From CBETVX01 sp965539935 (lineage in GTDB: Bacteria; Bacillota; Clostridia; Peptostreptococcales; Caminicellaceae), in assembly GCA_965539935.1 (NCBI GenBank), contig CBETVX010000090.1, forward strand, positions 1 through 5,882: DNA of 5,882 nt, given 5' to 3'. Each line of letters begins with the position of its first letter. Positions within the stretch are counted from its first letter, which is position 1. This document shows positions 1-5,432 of this stretch, piece after piece. The notes beneath the pieces were generated by a model. It worked only from the letters and a program-made list of their open reading frames with translations, did no database searches and was not told the origin of the DNA. The position numbers were made by a program, and so were the translations under genes.

Positions 1-513
1 TATAATCACTATCCCAATTCCTATTAATACACCTAATTTATTAAACATACTGCCATTTGTATTTTTTTCAGAGATAGCTTTATTTTTTTGCTCCTTTAAA
101 AGTGTTGTAATAAACTTAAAATGATTTTTTTGGGTTTCCTTACTTCCTAATCCTAGCTCTTTTCCGAAATCACATATAACATCAATGTCCTCTTTAGTAA
201 ATGATGTAAATCTTTTATTTTTATCAACTGCTTTTTTCCAAGCCTCTTCTATTTTAAATCCTTCTTTGGAGCTAAGAATCTCTCCAGCATGATTAAATAT
301 ATCCGATATACTTTTATGACTTCTTAAACTAATTTTTTTTAATGCTAATGGAAGAGGTGTTGAATAATAAATAATTTCAGTTTCTAAGACCTTCAAGGAA
401 CTTAAAAAATAATTAATTTGTTGTATCCTAAGACTATATCTTAATGAAATAAGGTATCCCAAAGAGCTAGTAGACAAAATGATTATTAGACAAATAATTA
501 TTTTAAAAATCAT
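1..513 (-). CDS. spoIIIAB: Stage III sporulation protein AB (SpoIIIAB), 3' end cut by the window
   Basis: Reading leftward from the ATG at 513 gives 171 codons open to base 1. That matches the length of B. subtilis SpoIIIAB (171 aa), so the stop should lie just outside the window. The protein starts with a hydrophobic segment (about residues 2-23, beginning MIFKIIICLIIIL). A soluble helical domain follows, carrying family-like patterns: YYSTPLPLAL at 49-58, EAW at 90-92 and LGLGSKETQ at 120-128. A second hydrophobic segment starts near residue 160. SpoIIIAB is a mother-cell membrane protein of the SpoIIIA-SpoIIQ channel complex, related to type II secretion GspF proteins, and partners the ATPase SpoIIIAA. 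The start overlaps the spoIIIAA stop by 11 bases. AGGGGAG at 520-526, six bases upstream, fixes the start and suggests translational coupling. Confidence 0.93.
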   Translation of the reverse strand, partial: MIFKIIICLIIILSTSSLGYLISLRYSLRIQQINYFLSSLKVLETEIIYYSTPLPLALKKISLRSHKSISDIFNHAGEILSSKEGFKIEEAWKKAVDKNKRFTSFTKEDIDVICDFGKELGLGSKETQKNHFKFITTLLKEQKNKAISEKNTNGSMFNKLGVLIGIGIVII

Positions 514-1561
514 AGGATTCTCCCCTATCCATTAGTAAAGTCTTATTTAAGACCTTGTCATTTTTATAATCTATTATTTTTTTAACCGTTCCTACCTTAG
601 GCAGCTTAGTTAAAATTATTACTCTTTCGAAAACCTTTTTCTCTAATAACTGTGTAATATTATCTCTTCTATGCAATTCTTCAATACTATTACCATGAAT
701 TGTTGTTATAAACTTAACTCCTGCATTTATCGCCTCTTTTATAGCATATATATCTTTATCTCTTCCAATCTCGTCTGTAACAATAACCTTTGGTGACATA
801 GTTCTAATTAACATTATCATTCCATCGGCTTTAGGACATCCATCAAGTATATCTGTTCTGATACCAATATTATTCTGTGGAACTCCATTGTAACAACCTC
901 CAATTTCCGACCTTTCATCAACAACGGAAACATTTATGCCTTTAAAACTATATTTTGGAATTCCATCACTTATAAGTCTTACTATATCCCTTAATAAAGT
1001 CGTCTTTCCACATCCCGGCGGAGATACAATGAGGGTATTATAAATTGATTTTTCAGATTCAATTATGTATTTTATTATTTTTTCTGCACAACCTATCTTT
1101 TCTTTTGAAATCCGAATATTAAGTCCCGATATATTTTTAATAGTTTTTATTTTATTTCCATCTATTACTGTTTTTCCACAGATTCCAATTCTATGACCAC
1201 CTTTTATGGTAATAAAGCCATTTTTTATTTCTTCTTCTAAGGCATAGGCTGAATAATCAGTCACCAGTTGAAAACATGTATTTAAGTCTTCTGTGGTTAC
1301 CATAACAATATTATGTAATATTTTGCTTGTGAATCCTTCTTTGGTAATAAAATAATCTTCACCCTTTGAGTTCAAAATCAAAGGTCTATTTACTCTAAGT
1401 CTTATCTCTTCTAAGTTTTGTAAAAAAGATGGTGATATTCTTCTAAATATTTTTCTTAATTCTACTGGAAGAATATCTAATATGTTATTAATATTTTTAT
1501 TTTGTATATTTTGCTTAAGGTTTTTCTTATACTTAAAACTTTTTTCTTTTGGTAATTCCAT
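503..1561 (-). CDS. spoIIIAA: Stage III sporulation protein AA (SpoIIIAA), secretion-type ATPase
   Basis: This 352-aa protein is the cytoplasmic ATPase of the SpoIIIA-SpoIIQ channel, which links mother cell and forespore during engulfment. It belongs to the AAA+/secretion ATPase group. Family hallmarks are EEIRLRVNRP (51-60), the ITIKGGHRIGICG block (117-129), Walker A with GCGKTT at 183-188, VDERSEIGG (214-222), Walker B VIVTDEIG (259-266) and TTIHGNS (286-292). Residues 1-24 are a lysine/asparagine-rich extension before the usual family start (INNILDILP, 25-32), which makes the protein longer than the about 307-aa B. subtilis version. The ATG at 1561 is supported by AGGAGG at 1570-1575, eight bases upstream, so the extension is probably translated. 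It is the first gene of a new transcription unit and its 3' end overlaps spoIIIAB. The Walker A is preceded by PP, giving a PPG tripeptide at 181-183. Confidence 0.96.
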   Translation of the reverse strand: MELPKEKSFKYKKNLKQNIQNKNINNILDILPVELRKIFRRISPSFLQNLEEIRLRVNRPLILNSKGEDYFITKEGFTSKILHNIVMVTTEDLNTCFQLVTDYSAYALEEEIKNGFITIKGGHRIGICGKTVIDGNKIKTIKNISGLNIRISKEKIGCAEKIIKYIIESEKSIYNTLIVSPPGCGKTTLLRDIVRLISDGIPKYSFKGINVSVVDERSEIGGCYNGVPQNNIGIRTDILDGCPKADGMIMLIRTMSPKVIVTDEIGRDKDIYAIKEAINAGVKFITTIHGNSIEELHRRDNITQLLEKKVFERVIILTKLPKVGTVKKIIDYKNDKVLNKTLLMDRGESYDF

Positions 1562-1603
1562 GACATGTCCCTCCTTTTTATTAAATAATATTTTTTATTT
1601 CTA

Positions 1604-1632
1604 AATTTATGCTTGTTTTTTTCAAAAAATAA
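1604..1632 (-). promoter_or_regulatory. Candidate sigma-E promoter of the spoIIIA operon
   Basis: On the minus strand TTATTTT (1626-1632) and CATAAATT (1604-1611) are separated by 14 bases. Against the B. subtilis sigma-E consensus (KMATATT, 14-15 bases, CATACAHT) I count 5/7 and 7/8 matches. The B. subtilis spoIIIA operon is sigma-E dependent, and the position, about 43 bases upstream of the spoIIIAA ATG, is sensible. The region is AT-rich, so a chance match is possible. The -35 element lies inside the U-tract of the upstream terminator. Confidence 0.42.
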
Positions 1633-1663
1633 AAAAACCTGATACAAGTCATATCAGGTTTTT
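1631..1663 (-). terminator. Rho-independent terminator after the aroQ-efp-CD1247 unit
   Basis: A perfect 12-bp inverted repeat, AAAAACCTGATA (1633-1644) with TATCAGGTTTTT (1652-1663), has a 7-base loop. On the minus strand it is followed by a T-rich run (TTATTTTTT, 1624-1632). It starts 16 bases after the stop of the 1680-2117 gene and separates that unit from spoIIIAA. The repeat is A/T-flanked on both sides, but no gene on the plus strand would need it. Confidence 0.88.
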
Positions 1664-1679
1664 CTCAGATTATATAATT

Positions 1680-2117
1680 TTATTCTTCTTCATTATGATG
1701 ATCATGTTCACAACAATCAGAAGAAGTACTTATGTATATCTTATTTTGACATTCTGGACAATCTATCTCAACTTCTTCTTCATCATCTTCAAACAAATCA
1801 TCTTCAAGATATATAGTTTCGCCACAATGTGGACACTCAATTTCAGTAAAATCATCAAACTCTTCTTCTAAGTCATCATATTCATCATCAAATTCTCCAA
1901 AAACTTCATCTTCAACATCTGCTAAATCTTCATCTAAAGCTTCCACATATTCATCTAGTTCTTCTACTCCCTGATCAAGATCATCAATTGCATCTGCAAA
2001 ATCTTCTAATACATCAATAATATGTATTAAAAGTTTACCTTCTTTTGTACTATCATCTAATTCCATACCATCAATCATGCCTCTTAGGTATGAAACTTTC
2101 TCGTATAAATAGTTCAT
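1680..2117 (-). CDS. CD1247 N-terminal-domain family protein: acidic, with C-terminal zinc ribbon
   Basis: This 145-aa protein resembles a small family found in Clostridia, known only by the domain name CD1247 N-terminal domain; its function is not established. Residues 6-47 form the conserved helical part (KVSYLRGMIDGMEL, then STKEGKLL and a DVLEDFADAI segment). Residues 50-90 are extremely acidic and probably helical or coiled. A zinc ribbon follows, with C95-x2-C98 (CPHC) and C120-x2-C123 (CPEC). The tail carries C135, C136, H138, H140 and H141, which could bind more metal. D plus E make up 57 of 145 residues, against 5 K/R, so the protein is very acidic. The ATG at 2117 has AGGAGG at 2124-2129, six bases upstream. 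It lies 45 bases after efp with no terminator between them, so it is probably the last gene of the aroQ-efp unit. It occupies the place that yqhV holds in B. subtilis. Confidence 0.88.
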   Translation of the reverse strand: MNYLYEKVSYLRGMIDGMELDDSTKEGKLLIHIIDVLEDFADAIDDLDQGVEELDEYVEALDEDLADVEDEVFGEFDDEYDDLEEEFDDFTEIECPHCGETIYLEDDLFEDDEEEVEIDCPECQNKIYISTSSDCCEHDHHNEEE

Positions 2118-2162
2118 TTGAATCCTCCTTTATTTTTATTTGAATCCTTTATATTATTACCA

Positions 2163-2720
2163 TTAAACCCTTGATAAATACTCTCCAGTTCTGGTATCTA
2201 TCTTAACTTTATCTCCTTCATTTACAAATAATGGTACTTGTACTTCAGCTCCAGTTTCCACTACAGCTCTTTTAGTAACATTAGTAGCTGTATCACCCTT
2301 TACACCTGGTTCAGTTTCAGTTATTAATAATTCAACAAAATTTGGAGGATCAACTTGGAAACATTTACCTTTATAGAATTTAAGAATAACATTTTCATTT
2401 TCTTTAACATATTTTATGGCATCTTCCACTTGGTCATATTGAAGTGGAATTTGTTCATATGTTTCATTATCCATAAAATAATATAATTCACCATCATTAT
2501 ATAAGTATTGCATTTCCTTAGTTTCAATGTGAGCTCTAGGAAACTTGTCATTTGGATTGAAGGCTTCCTCTCTAATAGCTCCAGTAGTTAGACTTTTATA
2601 CTTTGTTCTAACGAAGGCTGCTCCTTTACCTGGTTTTACGTGTTGAAAATCTACAACCACAAAAGGTTGACCATTCATTTCAAAAGTTACACCTTTTCTA
2701 AAATCTCCTGCTGAAATCAT
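2163..2720 (-). CDS. efp: Translation elongation factor P (EF-P)
   Basis: EF-P binds the ribosome between the P and E sites and relieves stalling at consecutive prolines. The 185-aa product has the usual family length and begins MISAGDFRKG. The three expected beta domains are visible: a KOW-like N-terminal domain (1-64), a middle domain (about 65-127) and a C-terminal OB domain (about 128-185) that includes ITETEPGVKGDTATN and ends RTGEYLSRV. The loop HVKPGKGAAF puts lysine at position 32, as in B. subtilis, where that lysine carries 5-aminopentanol; the same modification here is inferred. I chose the ATG at 2720 because GGAGGG (2728-2733) sits seven bases upstream. The in-frame ATG at 2735 overlaps that ribosome binding site and would add five unusual residues (MEGLI). 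The gene follows the Xaa-Pro peptidase by 47 bases. Confidence 0.97.
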   Translation of the reverse strand: MISAGDFRKGVTFEMNGQPFVVVDFQHVKPGKGAAFVRTKYKSLTTGAIREEAFNPNDKFPRAHIETKEMQYLYNDGELYYFMDNETYEQIPLQYDQVEDAIKYVKENENVILKFYKGKCFQVDPPNFVELLITETEPGVKGDTATNVTKRAVVETGAEVQVPLFVNEGDKVKIDTRTGEYLSRV

Positions 2721-2727
2721 TATTAAT

Positions 2728-2733
2728 CCCTCC
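2728..2733 (-). promoter_or_regulatory. Ribosome binding site that decides the efp start
   Basis: GGAGGG followed by a 7-base spacer (ATTAATA) precedes the ATG at 2720. The upstream in-frame ATG (2733-2735) shares its last G with this site, so it cannot use it. This supports the canonical MISAGDFRKG start. Confidence 0.85.
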
Positions 2734-2767
2734 ATGATCTTTAGTAAATAATTTTTTCTAATTGCAA

Positions 2768-3829
2768 TTATAGTTCTATTAAATGCTTTGGTGATTTCGA
2801 AAGTATATCAGGACCATCTTCCTTTACTACCACTAAATCTTCTATTCTTACACCACCAAAGTCAGGTATATAAATACCTGGTTCATTGGTTACAACCATA
2901 TTGGGTCTAAGAATGTCTTTACCCTTAGGCGATAGTCGTGGAGCTTCATGAACTTCCAATCCTACTCCATGTCCTAAACCATGACCAAAATATTCGCCAT
3001 ATCCTTCATTATCTATTATATCTCTAGCTATTTTATCTACTTGAATACCTGTAGCACCTGCTTTAATATGTTTCAAAGCTTCTTCCTGTGCCTTTAGTAC
3101 TATATCATATATCTCCCTTTGTTTTGGAGATGCATTACCTACCACTACTGTTCTTGTCATATCAGAACAATATCCATTATATATACATCCAAAATCAAGA
3201 GTAACAAAATCCCCATCTTCAATTATCTTATCAGATGCTACACCATGGGGTAAGGATGACCTTTTGCCAGAAGCTACTATGAATTCAAAGGAATTACCCT
3301 TAGCTCCTTTTTTCTTCATAAAAAATTCAAGTTCTAAAGAAATCTCTTTTTCAGATATACCTGGTTTAATTTTAGTCAATATATGCTCAAATGCCTTATC
3401 CGCAATATTAGCAGCCTTTTTAATAGCCTCTAATTCCTCATGGGTTTTAATCATTCTTAAATCTTCAATAATCCCCTTCAATGGAATTAGTTCAGTATTA
3501 CTTAGCTTTTCTTTAAACTCATTATAAGCTGAATATGTAATATAGTCTTCTTCAAAACCCAACTTTTTTATTTCATAATCATTAATGATATCAAATATAG
3601 TTTTATTATTAGTATGTTTAATAATTTCAAAACCTTTGCATTGACTTGATGCTTGCTGTACATATCTGAAATCAGTAATAAAATATTGACCTTTGTTAGT
3701 AATTAGTACATATCCAGAAGTACCTGTAAATCCGCTTAAATATCTTCTGTTCTCAGGCTTATATGAAATGACTCCATCTATTCCTTTTTTTTTCATATAA
3801 TCCTTTAATTGATATATTTTATTCATCAT
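2768..3829 (-). CDS. Xaa-Pro aminopeptidase, M24 (creatinase-fold) metallopeptidase
   Basis: This cytoplasmic dinuclear-metal peptidase removes the N-terminal residue preceding proline; the B. subtilis counterpart is YqhT. The 353-aa product has a creatinase-like N-terminal domain (to about residue 120, with PENRRYLSGFTG and YFITDFRY) and a pita-bread catalytic domain. All five expected metal ligands are present: D212 in LDFG, D223 in CSDMTRT, H287 in GHGLGHGVG, E316 in NEPG and E330 in GGVRIED. H195 in SLPHG is also conserved. The frame is open to 3904, but residues upstream of 3829 lie within aroQ in another frame and read as a false hydrophobic segment. A GGGGG ribosome binding site at 3839-3843 fits ATG 3829 (9-base spacing) or ATG 3826 (12). 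The gene overlaps the aroQ stop by about 11 bases, which suggests translational coupling. Dipeptidase specificity (PepQ-like) cannot be excluded from sequence. Confidence 0.93.
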   Translation of the reverse strand: MMNKIYQLKDYMKKKGIDGVISYKPENRRYLSGFTGTSGYVLITNKGQYFITDFRYVQQASSQCKGFEIIKHTNNKTIFDIINDYEIKKLGFEEDYITYSAYNEFKEKLSNTELIPLKGIIEDLRMIKTHEELEAIKKAANIADKAFEHILTKIKPGISEKEISLELEFFMKKKGAKGNSFEFIVASGKRSSLPHGVASDKIIEDGDFVTLDFGCIYNGYCSDMTRTVVVGNASPKQREIYDIVLKAQEEALKHIKAGATGIQVDKIARDIIDNEGYGEYFGHGLGHGVGLEVHEAPRLSPKGKDILRPNMVVTNEPGIYIPDFGGVRIEDLVVVKEDGPDILSKSPKHLIEL

Positions 3830-4283
3830 CACTGACATCCCCCAATCTAAGATGATTAAGTAGAGCATATAGAGCAAGGATATAACTATAGTCTCTAAAT
3901 CCACTTATTTGTCCAATACAAACTGGTGCTATAACGGACTTTCTTCTAAACTCTTCTCTTTCATGGATATTTGATATATGAACTTCTATAGTCGGTATGC
4001 TAACTGAAGATATTGCATCCCTTATTGCTATACTGTAGTGTGTATATGCTCCAGGATTAATAATAATCCCGTCATATTTATTATAGGCATCTTGAATTAT
4101 ATCTATTATATTTCCTTCAACATTAGATTGATATGTAGTAATCTCTATATTTAGTTTTCCAGCTTCTTCAGTTAAATACTCATTAATTTCGTCTAGAGTT
4201 TTTAATCCATAATGATTCTTTTCTCTAATTCCCAGCATATTAAGATTAGGGCCATTTATTACTAGTATTCTGCATATTTTCAT
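3819..4283 (-). CDS. aroQ: 3-dehydroquinate dehydratase, type II
   Basis: The enzyme converts 3-dehydroquinate to 3-dehydroshikimate, the third step of the shikimate pathway to aromatic amino acids. The 154-aa length is typical of the type II, dodecameric form. Visible motifs are INGPNLNMLG (9-18), the flexible lid with R20 and catalytic Y25 (REKNHYG), QSNVEG (52-57), INPGAYTHYS (75-84, substrate-binding N76 and H82), EVHISNIHEREEFR (100-113, catalytic H102 and binding R113) and GFRDYSYILAL near the end. The last ten residues (LRLGDVSDDE) are acidic and overlap the start of the peptidase gene. The ATG at 4283 gives the expected N-terminus, but its ribosome binding site is weak (GGGAAG, 4293-4298, nine bases away). 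It is the first gene of the unit leading to efp. Confidence 0.97.
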   Translation of the reverse strand: MKICRILVINGPNLNMLGIREKNHYGLKTLDEINEYLTEEAGKLNIEITTYQSNVEGNIIDIIQDAYNKYDGIIINPGAYTHYSIAIRDAISSVSIPTIEVHISNIHEREEFRRKSVIAPVCIGQISGFRDYSYILALYALLNHLRLGDVSDDE

Positions 4284-4362
4284 TAGTTTTCACTTCCCAG
4301 GAAAAAATTACATTAATATAATATCATAAAAAAAATATTTTGGATATATATTATTGTAATTT

Positions 4363-4391
4363 ATATTAAAGGAAAATAGCTAAAATGACAA
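4363..4391 (-). promoter_or_regulatory. Candidate sigma-A promoter of the aroQ-peptidase-efp-CD1247 unit
   Basis: On the minus strand TTGTCA (4386-4391, 5/6 to consensus) and TAATAT (4363-4368, 4/6) are separated by exactly 17 bases. Transcription would start near 4356, leaving a leader of about 70 bases before aroQ. It lies between the hairpin after comFB and the aroQ start, where a promoter is expected. The region is very AT-rich, so other -10-like hexamers exist nearby. Confidence 0.45.
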
Positions 4392-4473
4392 TCTTAATAC
4401 TATTTTAACAAAGATTCCAAAATATATTATATCTAAAGTCTTTCCTAAATTAATATATATTTTTACATAATTT

Positions 4474-4498
4474 AAGAGTACCATATTAAGGCACCCTT
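4474..4498 (-). terminator. Probable weak intrinsic terminator after comFB
   Basis: In minus-strand RNA, AAGGGUGCC (4490-4498) pairs with GGUACUCUU (4474-4482) over nine base pairs, including two G-U wobbles, with a 7-base loop. In plus-strand RNA the two wobbles would be A-C mismatches, so the hairpin favours the minus transcript. The following tract (AAATTATGTAAAAA) is not a clean U-run, so efficiency is uncertain. It starts 39 bases after the comFB stop. Confidence 0.45.
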
Positions 4499-4536
4499 TA
4501 ATATTAGATTTATAATTTTAAATATCTATATTCAAA

Positions 4537-4806
4537 TTAATGTCTTGGATTTTTACTGACAATAGCAATTGCATCAATAATAGCTTTCATAATATCTGTT
4601 TCAAATTGAATATTCATTTCCTGAACCTTTGAATAAAGTTCCCCCTGATTCGTTACTATATACTTAGGTTTAAGATTATTTAAAGCTATTGCTTTAATGT
4701 CTATCAAACATTTTTCACAGGTACACAAATTATCAAAGTCCTTTAATACATTCGGCAAAACATGGTCTACAGCAATTTCCATGTAGTTTTTTATGTGAAA
4801 ACCCAT
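4537..4806 (-). CDS. comFB: Late competence protein ComFB family
   Basis: The 89-aa product has the ComFB signature: a helical N-terminus (residues 6-24), the cysteine motif CTCEKC (C28, C30, C33) followed by IDIKAIALNNLKPKYI (35-50), and a C-terminal helix ending AIVSKNPRH. Family members are small dimeric zinc-binding proteins. B. subtilis comFB lies in the comF competence operon, and ComFB proteins have been proposed as c-di-GMP receptors acting on competence and type IV pili. The match rests on the cysteine motif and the LNxLxPxY pattern; ligand binding here is inferred. The ATG at 4806 is supported by AGGAGGT (4813-4819) six bases upstream. An out-of-frame ATG at 4810 gives only a short frame. 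The gene follows the pseudopilin gene by 69 bases with no convincing terminator, so the two are probably co-transcribed. Confidence 0.88.
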   Translation of the reverse strand: MGFHIKNYMEIAVDHVLPNVLKDFDNLCTCEKCLIDIKAIALNNLKPKYIVTNQGELYSKVQEMNIQFETDIMKAIIDAIAIVSKNPRH

Positions 4807-4875
4807 TCATTTACCTCCTAATTATCTTTTTTTATTAAAGCTTATTTCATATATAAAGTAATAAATTAGTTAGTA

Positions 4876-5337
4876 TTACTCCTCTAAAACCTTGTTTTTT
4901 AATAAAATCCTTCCACTTGCAGGAACTATTGTAATCTCCATATATTTTCTAGAATCAATATCTTTAATTTTAATTGTTCCTGGGTAGGTAGGTGCTCCAT
5001 TGCAATTAAATTTAATTTTTGAAAACTCTGATGACCCATCGACAATATTATCAGATATTTTAATATTTGGGGGTAAATATTCTGTTCGCAGTATAGAACT
5101 ACTTCTCTTTATTAAATAACGGTCTTCTTTAATTATTATACAATATAAAGAGTCCTCAGTCATATTAATGCTTCTAATATTTCTTATTTCTTGACATAGG
5201 TTTCTTGAAGTTGTTTTAAGATTAAATGTACTTATATTAATTTCAGGTATGATTATATAAAATAATATAGAAAGAATTGCTAGACATATAATTAGTTCGA
5301 TTAATGTAATTCCTTTCTCTCTAGTATCTTTATTCAT
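4876..5337 (-). CDS. Prepilin-type N-terminal cleavage/methylation protein, GspH/FimT-like pseudopilin
   Basis: The 153-aa product has a class III prepilin signal: a short basic leader MNKDTREKG, then ITLIELIICLAILSILFYII, with predicted cleavage after G9 by a PilD-type peptidase and E14 at mature position 5. The hydrophobic helix (10-30) would anchor the subunit in the membrane and pack in the pilus core. The +1 residue is isoleucine rather than the usual phenylalanine. The C-terminal part is beta-rich and ends in a pattern typical of GspH/FimT minor pilins (IKFNCNGAPTYPG at 98-110, then MEITIVPASGRI), so a minor pilin or pseudopilin is likelier than a major pilin. I chose the ATG at 5337: the in-frame GTG at 5349 lies inside the likely ribosome binding site AGTAGGTG (5347-5354). 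A strong promoter lies directly upstream and comFB follows. Confidence 0.88.
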   Translation of the reverse strand: MNKDTREKGITLIELIICLAILSILFYIIIPEINISTFNLKTTSRNLCQEIRNIRSINMTEDSLYCIIIKEDRYLIKRSSSILRTEYLPPNIKISDNIVDGSSEFSKIKFNCNGAPTYPGTIKIKDIDSRKYMEITIVPASGRILLKNKVLEE

Positions 5338-5346
5338 ATTAATCAA

Positions 5347-5354
5347 CACCTACT
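5347..5354 (-). promoter_or_regulatory. Ribosome binding site that decides the pseudopilin start
   Basis: AGTAGGTG matches the anti-Shine-Dalgarno complement AGGAGGTG at seven of eight positions and lies nine bases before the ATG at 5337. It overlaps the alternative in-frame GTG (5347-5349), which is therefore unlikely to initiate. Confidence 0.6.
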
Positions 5355-5370
5355 AGAGTATTTTAATATT

Positions 5371-5399
5371 ATTTTATATAAAATGGCATAATATGTCAA
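5371..5399 (-). promoter_or_regulatory. Sigma-A promoter of the pseudopilin-comFB unit
   Basis: On the minus strand a perfect TTGACA (5394-5399) and TAAAAT (5371-5376, 5/6) are separated by exactly 17 bases. The expected start of transcription is near 5364, about 27 bases before the ATG at 5337. This is the best-matching housekeeping promoter in the window. Its -35 box follows directly on the T-tract of the terminator at 5401-5424 and shares bases with it. Confidence 0.75.
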
Positions 5400-5424
5400 A
5401 AGGAGCCAAGTATTCTTGACTCCT
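5398..5424 (-). terminator. Intrinsic terminator after the 5433-5786 reading frame
   Basis: In minus-strand RNA, AGGAGUCAAG (5415-5424) pairs with CUUGGCUCCU (5401-5410) over ten base pairs with one U-G wobble and a 4-base AAUA loop. It is followed by a short U-run (bases 5398-5401). The wobble would be a C-A mismatch in plus-strand RNA. The hairpin starts 8 bases after the stop codon of the upstream frame. Confidence 0.8.
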
Positions 5425-5432
5425 CCTATAAA

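Noticed and set aside
2721..2735. In-frame ATG giving an EF-P five residues longer (MEGLI before MISAGDF).
   Set aside because: This ATG shares a base with the GGAGGG ribosome binding site for the ATG at 2720, and EF-P proteins canonically begin at MISAGDF.
2760..2769. Palindrome AATTGCAATT at the end of the peptidase gene.
   Set aside because: Ten bases, A/T-dominated and overlapping a stop codon; no second copy or promoter nearby makes it a credible operator.
3264..3527. An 87-codon open frame on the plus strand within the Xaa-Pro peptidase gene.
   Set aside because: It lies wholly opposite a clearly conserved coding sequence that includes active-site residues, has no matching neighbours on that strand and no recognisable domain. 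It is a shadow frame.
4335..4425. Ten-base inverted repeat ATATTTTGGA (4335-4344) and TCCAAAATAT (4416-4425) flanking the aroQ promoter.
   Set aside because: The arms are 71 bases apart and mostly A/T in a very AT-rich gap. A match of this length is plausible by chance and no function is suggested.
4284..4536. The 253-base gap between aroQ and comFB as a possible riboswitch or small RNA gene.
   Set aside because: Apart from the terminator, promoter and AT dyad listed, I see no conserved riboswitch core, GC-rich stem set or open frame with a ribosome binding site.
4857..4880. Seven-base inverted repeat AGTAATA/TATTACT across the pseudopilin stop as a possible terminator.
   Set aside because: The stem is short, almost entirely A-T, has a 10-base loop and no proper U-run, so it should not terminate; co-transcription with comFB remains likelier.
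5338..5349. GTG start that would add MLIN to the pseudopilin.
   Set aside because: The GTG is part of the likely Shine-Dalgarno sequence AGTAGGTG, and the leader MNKDTREKG from the ATG at 5337 already has the usual length for a prepilin signal.
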